Shown piece by piece: positions 42,033 to 53,635 of a stretch of 64,000 nt of DNA. Where the stretch lies: assembly GCA_000697355.1 (NCBI GenBank), contig JNEN01000969.1, positions 21,258-85,257 of the forward strand, in the 5' to 3' direction. A program made the translations under genes and the position numbers. Positions within the stretch are counted from its first letter, which is position 1. Each line of letters opens with the position of its first letter. The notes under the pieces were generated by a model. The model did no database searches. It was not told the DNA's origin and was given only the letters and a program-made list of their open reading frames with translations. This DNA is from Syncephalastrum monosporum B8922 (taxonomy: Eukaryota; Mucoromycota; Mucoromycetes; Mucorales; Syncephalastraceae).

Positions 42033-43408
42033 CGTGCTCCTGTCCCTGTTCCTGTTGTTGCTGCTGGTGCTGCTGCTCCGCATACCGGTCGAACGGATCT
42101 TCGTCATCATCCCGGTCGGGAGTGGCCAGCGCGGACGACGTGAAGGGTGCATACGTCTTGGGTCGACCGTTCGCGCCATAATTGCTATAGTAGTTGCGTG
42201 GCATGCGAGACGTGTAGGACGACGAAAAGGGCGAACCCGGGCTACCAGGCGAGGACGCCATGGTGCCGTTGCCGTGGTTGCTAGGGAGCGAGGATGAGTA
42301 TGCATTTTTGTGGGCTTGTTTAGGCGACGCCGATCCGAGACGGGGTGAGCCGGGTGTGGCGTAGGGCGAGTAGCGCCGCGCCTGCTGGGACGAGATGGGG
42401 GGCGAGCCGATATGCATGTTGGCGATAGATCGGCCCAGCGAGAGTGTGACCGAGTTGGGCGACCCGGGCAAGAGCATGGACGGGTTCGGCATCGAGGACG
42501 GCGAGCCCGGGATGAGCATGGGCGACTGCGGCAGCGAGTGGGGTATGAGGGGTGACGTGCCCTGGTACGAGCTTGGGCGGACCTCGTCTGTCGAGGGCGG
42601 CGGCTGCGAGTGTCGTTGATACGCAGGCATGGACTGGCCTGAGCGTGCAGCTTTAATCAGCTCACGCTCTTCCAAGAGACGCTGGACCAGTATGGCCTTT
42701 TTACCGGTCGCGGGCTTGCCCCGTTGCCGCAGGATATCCTTAAGCTCGGACACGGTAATATCATCGAAATTAATCTTCTCAAGCTGATCGTCCAGGCGCC
42801 GCTGGTGCTGCTCCGCGTCCATGGGCTGCGAGGTATTGTTGCGCTGCACACGCTGGATCTGGATCGGCATCGTCCGGGACGGAAAGGAGACGGGCTGGCT
42901 GCTGCTGAGCTTTGGCTTCGATGCTTTACCCTCGCGGACCCTGAGAATGGGCATGAACGGGTCCGACTTGTCCTCCTCCTGAGGCGTAGACGGCATGTCC
43001 TGCTGTTGCGGCTGTTGTGGCTGCGGCTGTTGCTGTTGCGACGACTGCTGCTGCTGTTGCTGCTGTTGAGAAGATGACCCCGAAGGTGAGCGGGGCGCCT
43101 GTGTCGAGGCTTTGCTCGAGCTGGTTTTGCGCGCATAGTTGACACGGAACCGTGCCTGCAGTTCCGTCAGGCGGCGTTGATGGTCGATTTCGGAGGGCAC
43201 AGAGGATGATTGTGTCGTCTGTTTGTTCACATTCAAACTGCTGCTGCTGCTACTCGCGCTGATGGGGATAGGGCTGCTGGTGCGAGTATTATTAGATATG
43301 CGTGCGTTGGCCGAGCGCCTGTGCTGTTCCTTGCGTTGCTTTGGTGTCAGTTGCTGTTGCTGTTGCTGTTGCTGTGGATGAATCTGTTGCTGTGTTTGTT
43401 GTTGTTGT

Positions 43409-43461
<53 letters not shown>

Positions 43462-44127
43462 AGGCGGCTGTTGGGGCACAAGATAGTGTTGCTGTTGCGC
43501 ATGGTCGGAAGAGTAGAAAAGGCGACTGCGATCAGCGGCTGACAGGTCGTCAAGTGACGAGGGTTGTGAGGTCACATTAGGATGGTCGGCGCGGTCGGCT
43601 TTGGTACCCGAAGCCATCGCTTGACCCAACATAGCTGATAGATTCGAACGCGCCTGAGTAAGAGGATCTTCCGTGATATTGTTATCTTCATGTTCTTCTT
43701 CTTGTTGTTGGCGTTGGTGCATCACGCGCTGTTGTTCCTGCAACAGCTGCTGTTGTCGCACAAAATTCGGGTCGGATAGCAGAATCGCCTGCTGATCCTG
43801 TTCGGCGAGAGTCAGGAAGTCTGGCTGGGGCGGGTTGAAGTTGTTGTCGTGGTTGCCGCCGTTGTTGTTGTCGTATTTGATATCCCAGCTATCGTATTCT
43901 TGACTAGGCGAAAAAAGGGGCTCATTGATGAAAGGCGAGTCGGTCATTTCCTGGAGAGACAAGTAGAGTGCGTCATTGTTGTAGTTGTGGCTATTCTGGA
44001 AAGATGAAGACGAGCCGTAAGAGTGGCATTGCAATGGGTTGTCTTCAGCTTTTGTAGGCGGATCGTTCGAGTTTTGCCCTCCGTCGCGGTAATCAGTATT
44101 GGTGGTGTGCGGGTTGAAATAAAACAT
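41457..44127 (-). CDS. SAP-domain, glutamine-rich putative transcriptional regulator
   Basis: Two exons, 44127-41739 and 41677-41457, give 869 aa. A single SAP domain (ITVSELKDILRQRGKP followed by KKAILVQRLLEE) lies near residues 453-490 and would bind AT-rich DNA. It is flanked by very long polyglutamine tracts and Ser/Pro-rich linkers with many SPGSP/SPxxxP motifs (possible proline-directed phosphorylation). A short helical block (RRLTELQARFRVNYARK) lies before the SAP domain. The C-terminal exon carries an acidic, hydrophobic stretch (HLDLPDGYTTDDFLVLM) that looks like an activation domain. MRTF-like organisation is possible, but no RPEL motif is clear. Start at 44127 is the first ATG after a long leader. 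Nuclear function is inferred only from composition. Confidence 0.75.
43411..43463. repeat. (CTG/TTG)n coding polyglutamine repeat
   Basis: Long CTG/TTG array encoding Gln on the minus strand of the SAP gene. Further tracts lie at about 41995-42080 and 43010-43070. Confidence 0.95.
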
Positions 44128-45441
44128 GGTAATGAGCCTGCATTAAGGTCCTTTTTCTTCTAAAAAATAAAAAAGGTACTCAAGACGCTTTATGCAATAA
44201 GAACGGAAGAAGGGGTGGATATTGCCCCACACAAGAAACGAGAGTGAGACACAGAAACACTGAGGTTCCAGGCGGAGTGCGAAAAACCAATACAGAAAGG
44301 CCCAGCTTTTTTTTTTTTTTCTTCATAGAGCGTGCACACGCCAACGCTTTTTGTTCCTTTTCTGAATATGCTTCTGACTAAAACAAGTGGCTACGTACAT
44401 CTTTATTTTTTTTCTAGGTTGTCTCTTATTTTTAGCTATTTTTTTCCGGTAAGACAGATTGATAGATTATCTCTTCAGCTTTTATCATGTGCGGTAGAAC
44501 CCCATTTTCTGTTCATTTGCTGTGCATGTATTGCGGCTGGAGGCTCGGATCTACTTCTAACTCTACCTGCACGTTTGCTTTTCATCACTTTTTTTTTAAC
44601 TTTCCACAATAAGAGCCGCATCCGGAGAAGGGAGCATGAAGAAGTAAGACGTGGCTTGTTATGTTCAATGGCACTTGGCTCCATCCATATGGTTAGAATC
44701 AGACAAGAAAGGACTAGGTGTCTATCTCATTTCACAATCAGATTGCGTAAGAGTGAATCTGAAGGGTGTAACAAACATGCATATTCTTGCTCTCATTTGC
44801 AATCTTTTGATTGTGTCATTGCTTTCTGTAAAAGTGGCCCTCCTTTCGGTGCAACAGCGCCGCAGAAATCCCCTTCTAACTCTGTGCGTGTGTGCCACTT
44901 TCCATGTCAAAAAAAAAAAAAAGTAAGTTGCATGAACCTGGAAACGGAAAGCAGTGACTTGCCCCGGCGCGCAGTTTCCGAAAGTGGTTGTCCGAGATCG
45001 CACTTCACCCAAAAAAAAAAAAAAAAAAAAATTGCACGCACGCAGATTCGCACACACAACGCTGTGTAAAGTATAAAAGCTCACGCCTGCATCCATATTC
45101 ACGCCACACTTCGCTTCCCTGCACTCGGCAAATAAGGATGAGTACATTTTTACCTGTGCGGAGGAAGACGCGCTCCGGCCGCGAACAAGAACTGAGCCTG
45201 CAATTTGACAGCGGCTCAACGGAAGAGGGATAAGCCATCACAAGATACATACGATTGCACCCAATGTGACATATTGTTATCTCAGAACAGTACCGCCTAT
45301 TTACACACCGAGAGGCGTGCGAAATAGTTTTGATATACCAAAAGTAGTCGCTACATGCAAAATTTGATAAGAGTCTTTTTCTTATATACATAGTGCGGGC
45401 CATAATTTTTTCTTCTTTTTTTTTTTCTTGTTTTTACAACC
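44128..45441. other. divergent promoter region SAP gene / FUR1
   Basis: 1.3 kb between divergent genes, with several A/T homopolymers (A13 near 44910, A20 near 45011). A 31-codon frame at 45138-45233 and a frame at 44332-45069 show no domain, and I do not call them. Confidence 0.5.
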
Positions 45442-46389
45442 ATGAGTACGTATACCCTGCCGCCCCAAGTCCAAGTCTTGCCTGCCACGCCGCAACTGAA
45501 AGGTCTCATGACCATTATTCGGTCGCGCGACACGCCGCGCGCCGACTTCATTTTCTACGCCGATCGTGTCATTCGTCTTCTGGTCGAAGAAGGTCAGTGA
45601 TTTCGAGAGCGATCAGCTCGGTACTCACTCGCGTCTAGGCCTGAATCACCTGCCTGTCATGAGCAAAACGGTTGAGACGCCCACCGGCGCGAAATACGAG
45701 GGCCTGGATTTCGAAGGTCGTATCTGTGGTGTATCGATTATGCGCGCTGGTGAAGCCATGGAGCAGGGTCTTCGTGAATGCTGTCGGTAAGTCTTGGCTG
45801 CTCTTGGACAACCACCATGCTCACTCGGTGAGTAGGAGTGTACGCATCGGCAAGATCCTGATTCAGCGCGACGAAGAGACACATCAGCCCAAGGTAAAGA
45901 CGTTGCTCTACCGAGCCGAGGCCAACGACGCTGATTTCTTCATTTAGCTCTTTTATGCCAAGTTACCAAAGGACATCGATTCGCGTTACGTCCTGCTGCT
46001 GGATCCCATGCTCGGTAACGTAAAATATCGGGTGATCCCTTTCGAGACTCACGCGTGAGAAAAAAAAACACAATAGCTACCGGTGGATCTGCCATGCAAG
46101 CCGTGCAAGTGCTTTTAGATAACAATGTGCGCGAAGATCGCATTATCTTTTTGAACCTGATCGCCTCCAAGGAAGGTATTGATGCTTTTGTCGACCGATT
46201 CCCCAAGATCAAGATTGTCGCTGGCGAAATTGACGAGGACCTGAACGAGGCGAAATACATCATTCCCGGCGTGGGTGACTTTGGATGCAGGTAAATATCA
46301 GCTGTATGCGTGTGTGGGTGTATTGTGTTCAAAAATATTAACACACGATGGGAACTTTTTCTTTGTAAAGGTACTTTGGCACCGATTAA
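45442..46389 (+). CDS. FUR1: uracil phosphoribosyltransferase
   Basis: Six exons (45442-45592, 45639-45786, 45836-45893, 45948-46014, 46077-46290, 46371-46389) give 218 aa, standard for the family. It converts uracil and PRPP to UMP in pyrimidine salvage. Blocks seen are LKGLMTIIRSRDTPRADFIFYADR, GVSIMRAGEAMEQGLRECCR, the PRPP-binding loop LLLDPMLATGGSA, and the uracil-binding C-terminus GVGDFGCRYFGTD. The final exon encodes only the last few residues and stop. The start follows a T-rich leader. It converges with EDC3, with 100 bp between stop codons. Confidence 0.97.
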
Positions 46390-46489
46390 GGGCGAATGTC
46401 TTCTTTTTCTAAATAAAGGGCTACGTATCCAACTGGAGCCATACAATAGGCGTATGCGGGCATGACTGTGTCCCATTTCTCGTGCTTTC

Positions 46490-48688
46490 TCAATATTCGA
46501 GAGCAAGGATGTATTCCGCACCCCATGGAATCTTACCCCGTCGCACATTGGCCTTCTGCCAACTGATGCTTGGGATACCAATGTCGGCCAAAAAGAGTTC
46601 ACCCGTGACGCTGCGCGAACTGCAACCCTGTTTGGGAGCGCCAAAGCAAATAGTCCACTTGGGTTGAATATAGTGCATGATATGGAACGGGTGGCCTAGA
46701 TGGGATGTTAATGCCTGTTGCCATGCACCTTCATGTGTATCTTACCATCGTTGGCATTGATACCGCTCGGGAAGTCAAGACTGAGGATGGGGGCCTTGTT
46801 GCCATTGGCCCAGTCCATGGCATCCCAGAGAAGCTGGCGGGTCTCGTAGTCCTTGCGGAGCGATGCAATGGATGTCTCACTGCCCATCAGACCATCCATG
46901 ATAAGATCTACGGGCGTGGTGTCTTCCGCAGGCAGATCTTAATTTTTCAGAGATAATTTTAAGCACTTTGTAAGAGAAACACCGTTTATGTATTTACCTT
47001 GGACAGAGTGAATGAGGCGCACGCCAGAGAATTCAGCGCACTTGCGCTGGATAGCTTCAAGCGATCCCTCGGCGGGATCGCGTGGTGACACAAGCGCATA
47101 GACGTGGCACGTCCGGTTGGCGAGGTGCCGCGCGGCTGCGAGCGCATAGAGACCGACCTGGGTGTGACCGGCCAAGACGACAATGACGGGTGCAGCATTG
47201 TGGTTACCCGGCTGGATGCGGCGGTGGCCACCAATGGCCTTCAGGGCCATCACGCTCGCGCCGTGCCCTGCGTTCTCGACCATCATGGCCTCATTGGGAC
47301 CCGTCTGCGAGACTGGCAAACCATCAGCATCCCGGCCCCGCATTTTTTTTTCTCTGGTGACTTACTGCAGATCTCTTGCACTTCACGCATCGTGTCGGCG
47401 CTCACGACTGGACACCGCATGCCGTTCGAGACTATCTTGATACGCGGCATGCCGTCCTCCTCGTCTTCATCTTGGTCATGGTTGCTATCGGGGATATTCA
47501 GAGGGGAGGTCGGATGCACCAGGGCATCCAACTCCTTGGCAGACGCAGTCGCTGGCTTGGCCTCTTTAATCTCTTTGGGTTGCTGCTTCGGTTCGTCCTT
47601 GGGCGCCTGGATGGGCGCCTGCTGCTGTTTAGGTGACGACTTGCTCGCTTGCTTGGTCTCTTTTTGCTGCTCCACGTCGAGTTTGTCTTTGGAGGAGCGT
47701 GTGGAGCTCGTCGAGATAGTGTCGTTGGAGGGGGCGCGGCCGCGTGCCATGGGGGGTATCAGGTTCGAAGGGACCTTGAAGGCGCCTTGACTGCCTTTTC
47801 GTGAGGACTGAGTGCTCACAGGCGACGAGGCCTCGGACGAGGTGTCGGCAGCATTTTTAGCTTGCGCCGGTGAGATCTGCAACATCGAGGTCAGTGTGTT
47901 TGTGGCAGCTCGATCCAGGACCGGTTCATCCGGTTTGCTTGTCTGCAGAATAGAACATCAATTGCATGGATAGGATTCGATCGATTACATACCGGACTCT
48001 CTGGCTTGTTCTGTTTGGCCTTCTTGGGTTCTTTTGCCCTTGTTTTTTCCTTAGTGTCCTTGCTGTCTTTACTTTTACCATTCCGCTCCTGTTTCTTGGT
48101 GGTATCCGATTTGCCATTGACCTTTTTCTCACGCTGAGGGGACGCGCTCTTTTGCTTGGGTTGCGCGTCAAACAGGTCTTCATAGTTCATGACCTCGGTC
48201 TCAACAAAGTCACGAGGTTGGGTCGCCGCGGTGAAGAGCAGACTCTTGATAGGTTTCCGCTCCTTCTTCTTGGGTTGCTGCGGAGGCGAAGGCAAAACGG
48301 GTTTGGCAGGCGCGGAGGGAGTGGCAATCTCGTTGGGTTTGTCTAACGTGGTGGAGTCGGATACTTTGGCAACATTCAGCCTGTCCAAAGAAAACACAGC
48401 GCAATGTCAGTCTATGAAGAGTTGTTCAAGAGAAAATGCATTACTTTGGTTTTGGGTGCTGTTGCTGTTGTTTTATAGTGGCAGGCGCGGTAGGCGGAGC
48501 CGCAGGGCTGGAGGGTGCACTCATCTGTGAAGAGGTAAATACTTGTCATCTTTTCTGATAATAACCAAAATACACTTACGCTAACAATGGCAGGATCCAC
48601 GAAAGCCGCCGGTTCTGCCTTGCGTTCGACCTGGACTGGCTGTCTTGAAGGCTGTGGTTGTCGAATTGGCTGCTGTTGTAATTGTTGT

Positions 48689-48741
<53 letters not shown>

Positions 48742-49070
48742 TGGCATTGGTTTTGCAGAAGATGGCTCATTCTGCTTCGGAGCCGCAGGTTCAACGACGC
48801 TGAGATCCTTGATCTGCGTACCCTGAACCTTGAGTTCGGGAGCGCCGCGCAGTTTCCCGTCAGGCAATCGAATGGCGACTTTTGAATGGTGGGTGAGTGG
48901 GTGTGTTGATCAAGGGAATGGGATTGGCGGGTGCAAGAATAAGAACAAAGAAAGCTACCTTCTTTCAAGTGAAGCACTGAGGTGTGCTGATCAATAGAGC
49001 AGACGGTGCCTTGGAGAAGAGTGCCGTCGGTCAGTTCGACCTTCAAACGCGTGCCGGTGTACTCGGACAT
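46490..49070 (-). CDS. EDC3: enhancer of mRNA decapping 3
   Basis: Eight exons (49070-48959, 48878-48580, 48524-48445, 48380-47993, 47942-47366, 47312-46998, 46937-46746, 46695-46490) give 722 aa. The N-terminal Lsm domain (GTRLKVELTDGTLLQGTV; HTSVLHLKEVAIRLPDG) binds Dcp2. A polyglutamine linker and basic/acidic disordered regions follow, with an FDF-type motif (MNYEDLFDAQ) near residue 250 that binds the Dhh1 helicase. The C-terminal YjeF-N Rossmann fold (NEAMMVENAGHGAS; VIVVLAGHTQVGLYALAAARHL; LDFPSGINAND) dimerises. It works in P-bodies in decapping. The start is 49070; the frame is open to 49184 upstream, but the Lsm domain begins at the chosen Met. Confidence 0.93.
48668..48742. repeat. 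coding polyglutamine repeat in EDC3
   Basis: (TTG/CTG)n array giving roughly 20 or more Gln on the minus strand, between the Lsm and FDF regions. Confidence 0.95.
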
Positions 49071-49685
49071 GGGGGCCAGGTACAGCTGAGAAAAGTAGAA
49101 GCGAGGGAGTATCTCTGGTATTGCGCGGCTCCAAGGACCCTCAGCGGTACTGAAAATCAAGTCCCGCCCATCCCATTCTTCCAACCCTCCCTACATCAGC
49201 GTTCTTTTGTCCTCGTATGCGGTATTTTCAAGGGACTACAACCACGGTTCTATCCCATCATTTGAAAATCTCTTGCGTTTCTGTAAAAGACAATACAGCA
49301 ACGGAGATACCCGTGCCTAACTCACTGCTTGTGTTGTGCACCTCCCAGTCCTGCACGCCGGCTAGTTTGAGTAAGTAAAAAGAAAAAATGAGGATGCGTT
49401 TGCTAGGCTGGGAGTGTACGCCGGTGTCAAAAGTAACCTACTGATACATGGTGCATAATACCCCACATTTACGATCGACTACTAACTACATAAAACACAA
49501 CAATGTAGCCACGTGAAAAAGCCAAGCTGGCACGGCGGGTGCCTGAGAGGATAATATGCCTGGCTGGCATGTGAATAAAAATCATTTGCTAATCCGGATC
49601 AAGTCTTCCCCACACGAATTTAAAATGCGTTCGTTCTCACTTTCCGCTTTTCCTTTTCCCTTTAACTATTCCATTCGAAAGAACC
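49071..49685. promoter_or_regulatory. divergent promoter region EDC3 / SCP2 thiolase
   Basis: 615 bp between divergent start codons. No gene seen. The right end (49638-49685) is a CT-rich leader for the thiolase. Confidence 0.5.
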
Positions 49686-51245
49686 ATGGCTCCTCTGAAC
49701 AATAAGGTGTACGTCGTTGGCGTCGGCATGTCCAAGTTTATCAAGCCTCGTGGCGAGGTGGACTATCCAGGTGAGCGTGTATAACGAAAACGCAGATGCA
49801 TAAGCTGATATAGAAGCAGAGTTCGGTCTGGAGGCGGCTGTCAAGGCATTGAACGACGCCAAGGTGACCTACGACGAAGTTCAGTACGCCACTTGCGGCT
49901 ACGTCTACGGTGACAGCACAGCCGGCCAGTGCGTTCTCTACCAGCTCGGTATGACTCAGGTATGCTTTGCTTCAATGCGCGTCCCACCGTGCCGTGATCG
50001 CAAATTCCTTATGCAAAAACTCTAGATCCCCATCATCAACGTCAACAATAACTGCTCGACGGGCTCGACTGCCTTGTTGCAAGCCCGCAATGCCGTCGCA
50101 TCCGGCATGGTCGACTGCGCCATGGCCCTCGGTTTTGAGCGCATGGCTAGGTGAGTGCAAATGGGATGACACACCGAATTACCCTATTAACTCTGCGTGT
50201 GTGTGTGTGTGCGCAGAGGCTCGCTGGGCTCCACTTTCTCGGACCGCACGAATCCCCTCGGTAATTTGGTTTAGCCTATTTGCCCACCTTTTTGCTCACA
50301 CACCACACCCACATAGACCACGTGTCAATCGTCATGGCTACCGAAAAAGGCTTCGAGCCCAAGGCCCCCGGCGCTGCCCAGATCTTTGGCAATGCCGGTA
50401 TCGGCTACATGGAGAAGTACGGCGCCACGGAGGACCACCTGGCGAAGATTGCCGAGAAGAACCACCGCCACAGCTCGAAGAACCCCTACTCGCAGTTCCG
50501 CGACATCTATACCCTCGACCAAGTCAAGCAGTCGCCCAAGGTCTTTGGCCCTCTGACGAAGCTTCAGTGCTGCCCCACTTCGGACGGCGCTGGCTGTGCC
50601 ATTGTGGCCTCCGAAGCCTTTGTCAAGAAGCACAACCTGATGGACCAGGCTATCGAGATTTGCGCTCAGGTCATGGCCACCGACTCGCCCCGTCTGCTGA
50701 CCACGGACGCGATTGAGTGGGCCGGCGCCGACATGACTCGCCGCGCTGCTGCCGACGCCTATGCTCAGGCTGGTATTACTCCCAAGGACGTCCAGGTCAT
50801 TGAGCTTCACGACTGCTTCTCGGCCAATGAACTCTTGACATACGATACCCTTGGCCTGACCCCGCCAGGCCAGGCTCATAAGCTCATCGACTCGGGCGAT
50901 AATACCTACGGCGGCAAGTACGTCGTGAACCCCTCCGGCGGTCTGATCTCCAAGGGCCACCCTCTCGGTGCGACTGGCCTCGCGCAGTGCGCTGAGCTGA
51001 CCTGGCAGCTCCGCAATTGGGCCGGCGATCGCCAGGTGCCAAACTGCAAGTACGCCTTGCAACACAACGTCGGTCTCGGCGGTGCCGTAGTCGTCAGCAT
51101 TTACAAAAAGGCCAACGCTAACCCCTCGCAGCCCCACGTCGGCTACAACCCGGCCACGGAGGCCCGTCCCATCAGCCAGGAGGAGTACAACAAAGCTGTT
51201 GCTAAGGAGCAGAACCGCGCTCAGTTCCTGGAGGCCAAGCTGTAA
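49686..51245 (+). CDS. peroxisomal SCP2-type 3-ketoacyl-CoA thiolase
   Basis: Five exons (49686-49770, 49814-49959, 50026-50150, 50217-50260, 50317-51245) give 442 aa. Thiolase hallmarks of the sterol carrier protein X type are present: catalytic Cys in [14 protein letters not shown], the substrate-binding [10 protein letters not shown] block with its His, and the [14 protein letters not shown] loop with the second catalytic His. The protein ends in AKL, an accepted variant of the type 1 peroxisomal signal. It cleaves 3-ketoacyl-CoA (in animals including branched-chain and sterol side chains). Unlike animal SCPx it has no C-terminal SCP2 lipid-transfer domain, as the frame stops about 40 residues after the thiolase core. 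The start follows a CT-rich leader. Confidence 0.95.
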
Positions 51246-53635
51246 ATTTTAGGCGGAATTTTGTAATGATGTACCAAGCCACTTCGTAACGAATTAAAAA
51301 AAATCTGAAACTATCGACTATTATTTTTTATCTCTTTCTTTGCTCTTCATACATTCTTCTTGCCAGTACTGTTCATGTCACAACAAAGGGTACGTTGCGA
51401 AACAAAAATTGATGCTGAGAAGAATACAGGAGGAGTACGACTCGCGTGATGCAAAACCTTTCACGTCTTAATCATATATGTGGATCTTCCAAAAAATACT
51501 GATTTACTGAGACTGACGCGTCGTACAACTCTTGCTATTCACTCTTAGCCTGCATGCAGTTTAAGAATGTAATTGACTCATTTATCCGGCTTTTTAGGTA
51601 CTTGATACATTTTGTTTCCATGGCTTCCTTTCAGATAGTAGATACAGAAGATAATAAATTCACATTTTGGACGTGCAATCAGAATTTTGGGAATGTGGTC
51701 GAGTGATACAGTGAAAAAAGAAAAAGAAAAAAAAGAAAAGAAAAGCATATGCGCTTTACATAGCTTGTTTCCGGTAGACTCATCGCTATCGGAAAACCTG
51801 AGAGGCAAAGAATGCTATCCGTCCCTTAGGGAGGCCAAGCTCAAGTCTGCGAAACCATCATCGTGGATAAATTTGTCAGTTCATCGCGTTTGACTCCAAC
51901 GCCAAGCGCTCTGTCGTACAACGGCAGTGTTATAGTACATAACATTGCTCAGTTGGGACAGGCCCATGAAAGAATGGCCTGAACTTCTAAAAGCCTGCTT
52001 TAAAACTGGAGTGCCGAAAGCGAAGATCAGGCTGAGCGGTTTACCGTTCTAAAGTTTGTTTCGAGAATGATTTCTGTGCCCCTCACCAAATACTTGCATG
52101 ATAACGGACGTCGAGGAAGACACTGTTGGGATGACGCCCCTGTGGTGACGCGAAAATGGAACACCATGCAGGATTGCTACGACTTCCGCGTTCGAAACGG
52201 TGAATATGATACTTGAGCTCAATGGAGACGAGGGTCCGAAGACTGGTGGGCGTCTGGGGGGCGGATGTTCGCCTCAATGATTTGTGATAGACATCGCCAT
52301 AAATGGTATTGCATCGGGGGGACAGAAGACTTCAGAGGACGAATAGGTGAAAAGGCACATGTAGTTCTCTCTTCAAAATGACTTCTATAGTGCCAGGAAA
52401 ACGGTAGCAGCGTTCCCCGCCTGTGATACTTTTCACTACATTGGTAGGATCAGAAAACAGCTGCTTCCATCTGGTGAGGGGCACGAGCATCAGCGGGCAC
52501 GATAGAGGTGGGGAACGCCATCGAGACCCATAGAGGGCAAAGGTACTCTGAATGACCTTCGGAAGGCTAGGATACTGCTTCCTCAACACGATTGGACTTC
52601 TGAGGAACGTAAAGAACTTGATTTTGTGGACAAGAATGTGTTGTCCAGCCCAGAAGAGAAACCCACCCGTGACCAGGCCTGGTCCTTTACCTATCCTTCA
52701 TGTTTAAAGATATACACCTACTTATTGTACGACAGGAGAGCAGAATATAAGCTAGACACAAGTTACTCAAACGAACCATCAAAGTATAGTCTGGTACGTA
52801 CCCGGATGCGGCAGTTTCGTACGCATCCCCAATATCCGTGGAAAGGTACAGCTAGCAGTTTTTGCAATATCTTGTTCGCGTATACAGAGCTGCAGAGCGT
52901 TGCTGGGTTACCAGAATCATTCTTTCGAGTGGTGCAGCCCCATTTCTAGGATGCTCTCACAACAGTCCTGGTATGAGACTCCAGGTGTTTCCTACTTTAA
53001 CTCACCCACAGCTCGCAACGTAGCTCCCACAATCACGTCACATATTGTACAAGACATCCTTCATTGATGGCCTGTTGAACCAGTCGTTGATGTATGTTGT
53101 GAGACGTTGCGAAAGGGAACAGGGGGATATGATACAAATGCTTTACTTTGTGAGATGAGTATACATGATGGTTTTATCTCATTCGGTCATAGGCCGGTCC
53201 AAAATACTAATTTATATCTTCGTGTATATCGCTACGAGTGGGAAGAGCCTTCGAAAAAGTGTGATAATATGTGACTCCATGGTCACCTGAGCACTTACGC
53301 TTATATTAAGTGACACCTACAGCAAATGCGACTAACTCTGCCGCGGCAATAAATCATGTTCTCCAGACAACGTCAACAGAGCCCTCATAACGTACGTATA
53401 GTGATAGTAATTAGCATACGGTCACAAGACACCCAAGTCAAGTGGCGCGCGGGCAAAGCTCAAAGCTCTGGTTCACGGTCATATCAGTTCAAAGCTCCAG
53501 AAGCATGGGCGATGAAGGGCGACATACCACATACATAATGTCATGGTTTTGTAAGATTGGAACTGCCATCTATATATATATCATTTCGAGTGACGGAAGA
53601 AAAAAGGGAAGGAAACACAAAAGGGCACTACGTAA
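51246..53635. other. 2.4-kb region with decayed coding fragments
   Basis: Mostly AT-rich and empty. Between about 52080 and 52950 there are interrupted frames on the + strand; the best is described separately. No transposon ends or known domain recognised. Confidence 0.4.
52507..52949 (+). pseudogene. unidentified degenerate open frame
   Basis: A + strand frame of about 147 codons open from just after a stop at about 52504 to 52949 (QHDWTSEERKELDFVDKNV; KIYTYLLYDRRAEYKLD). Codon composition and segment order look once-coding, but no start, no splice context and no family match were found. It may be the 3' part of a lost gene. Low confidence. Confidence 0.25.

Noticed and set aside
44332..45069. 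245-codon + strand frame between SAP gene and FUR1
   Set aside because: Rich in A/T homopolymer-encoded Phe and Lys, no domain, overlaps a divergent promoter region.
45138..45233. 31-codon ORF upstream of FUR1
   Set aside because: Short, no conserved feature, ends 200 bp before FUR1 and is not joined to it by a splice signal.
50325..51137. 270-codon minus strand frame
   Set aside because: Antisense shadow of the SCP2 thiolase last exon, caused by GC-rich codon bias.
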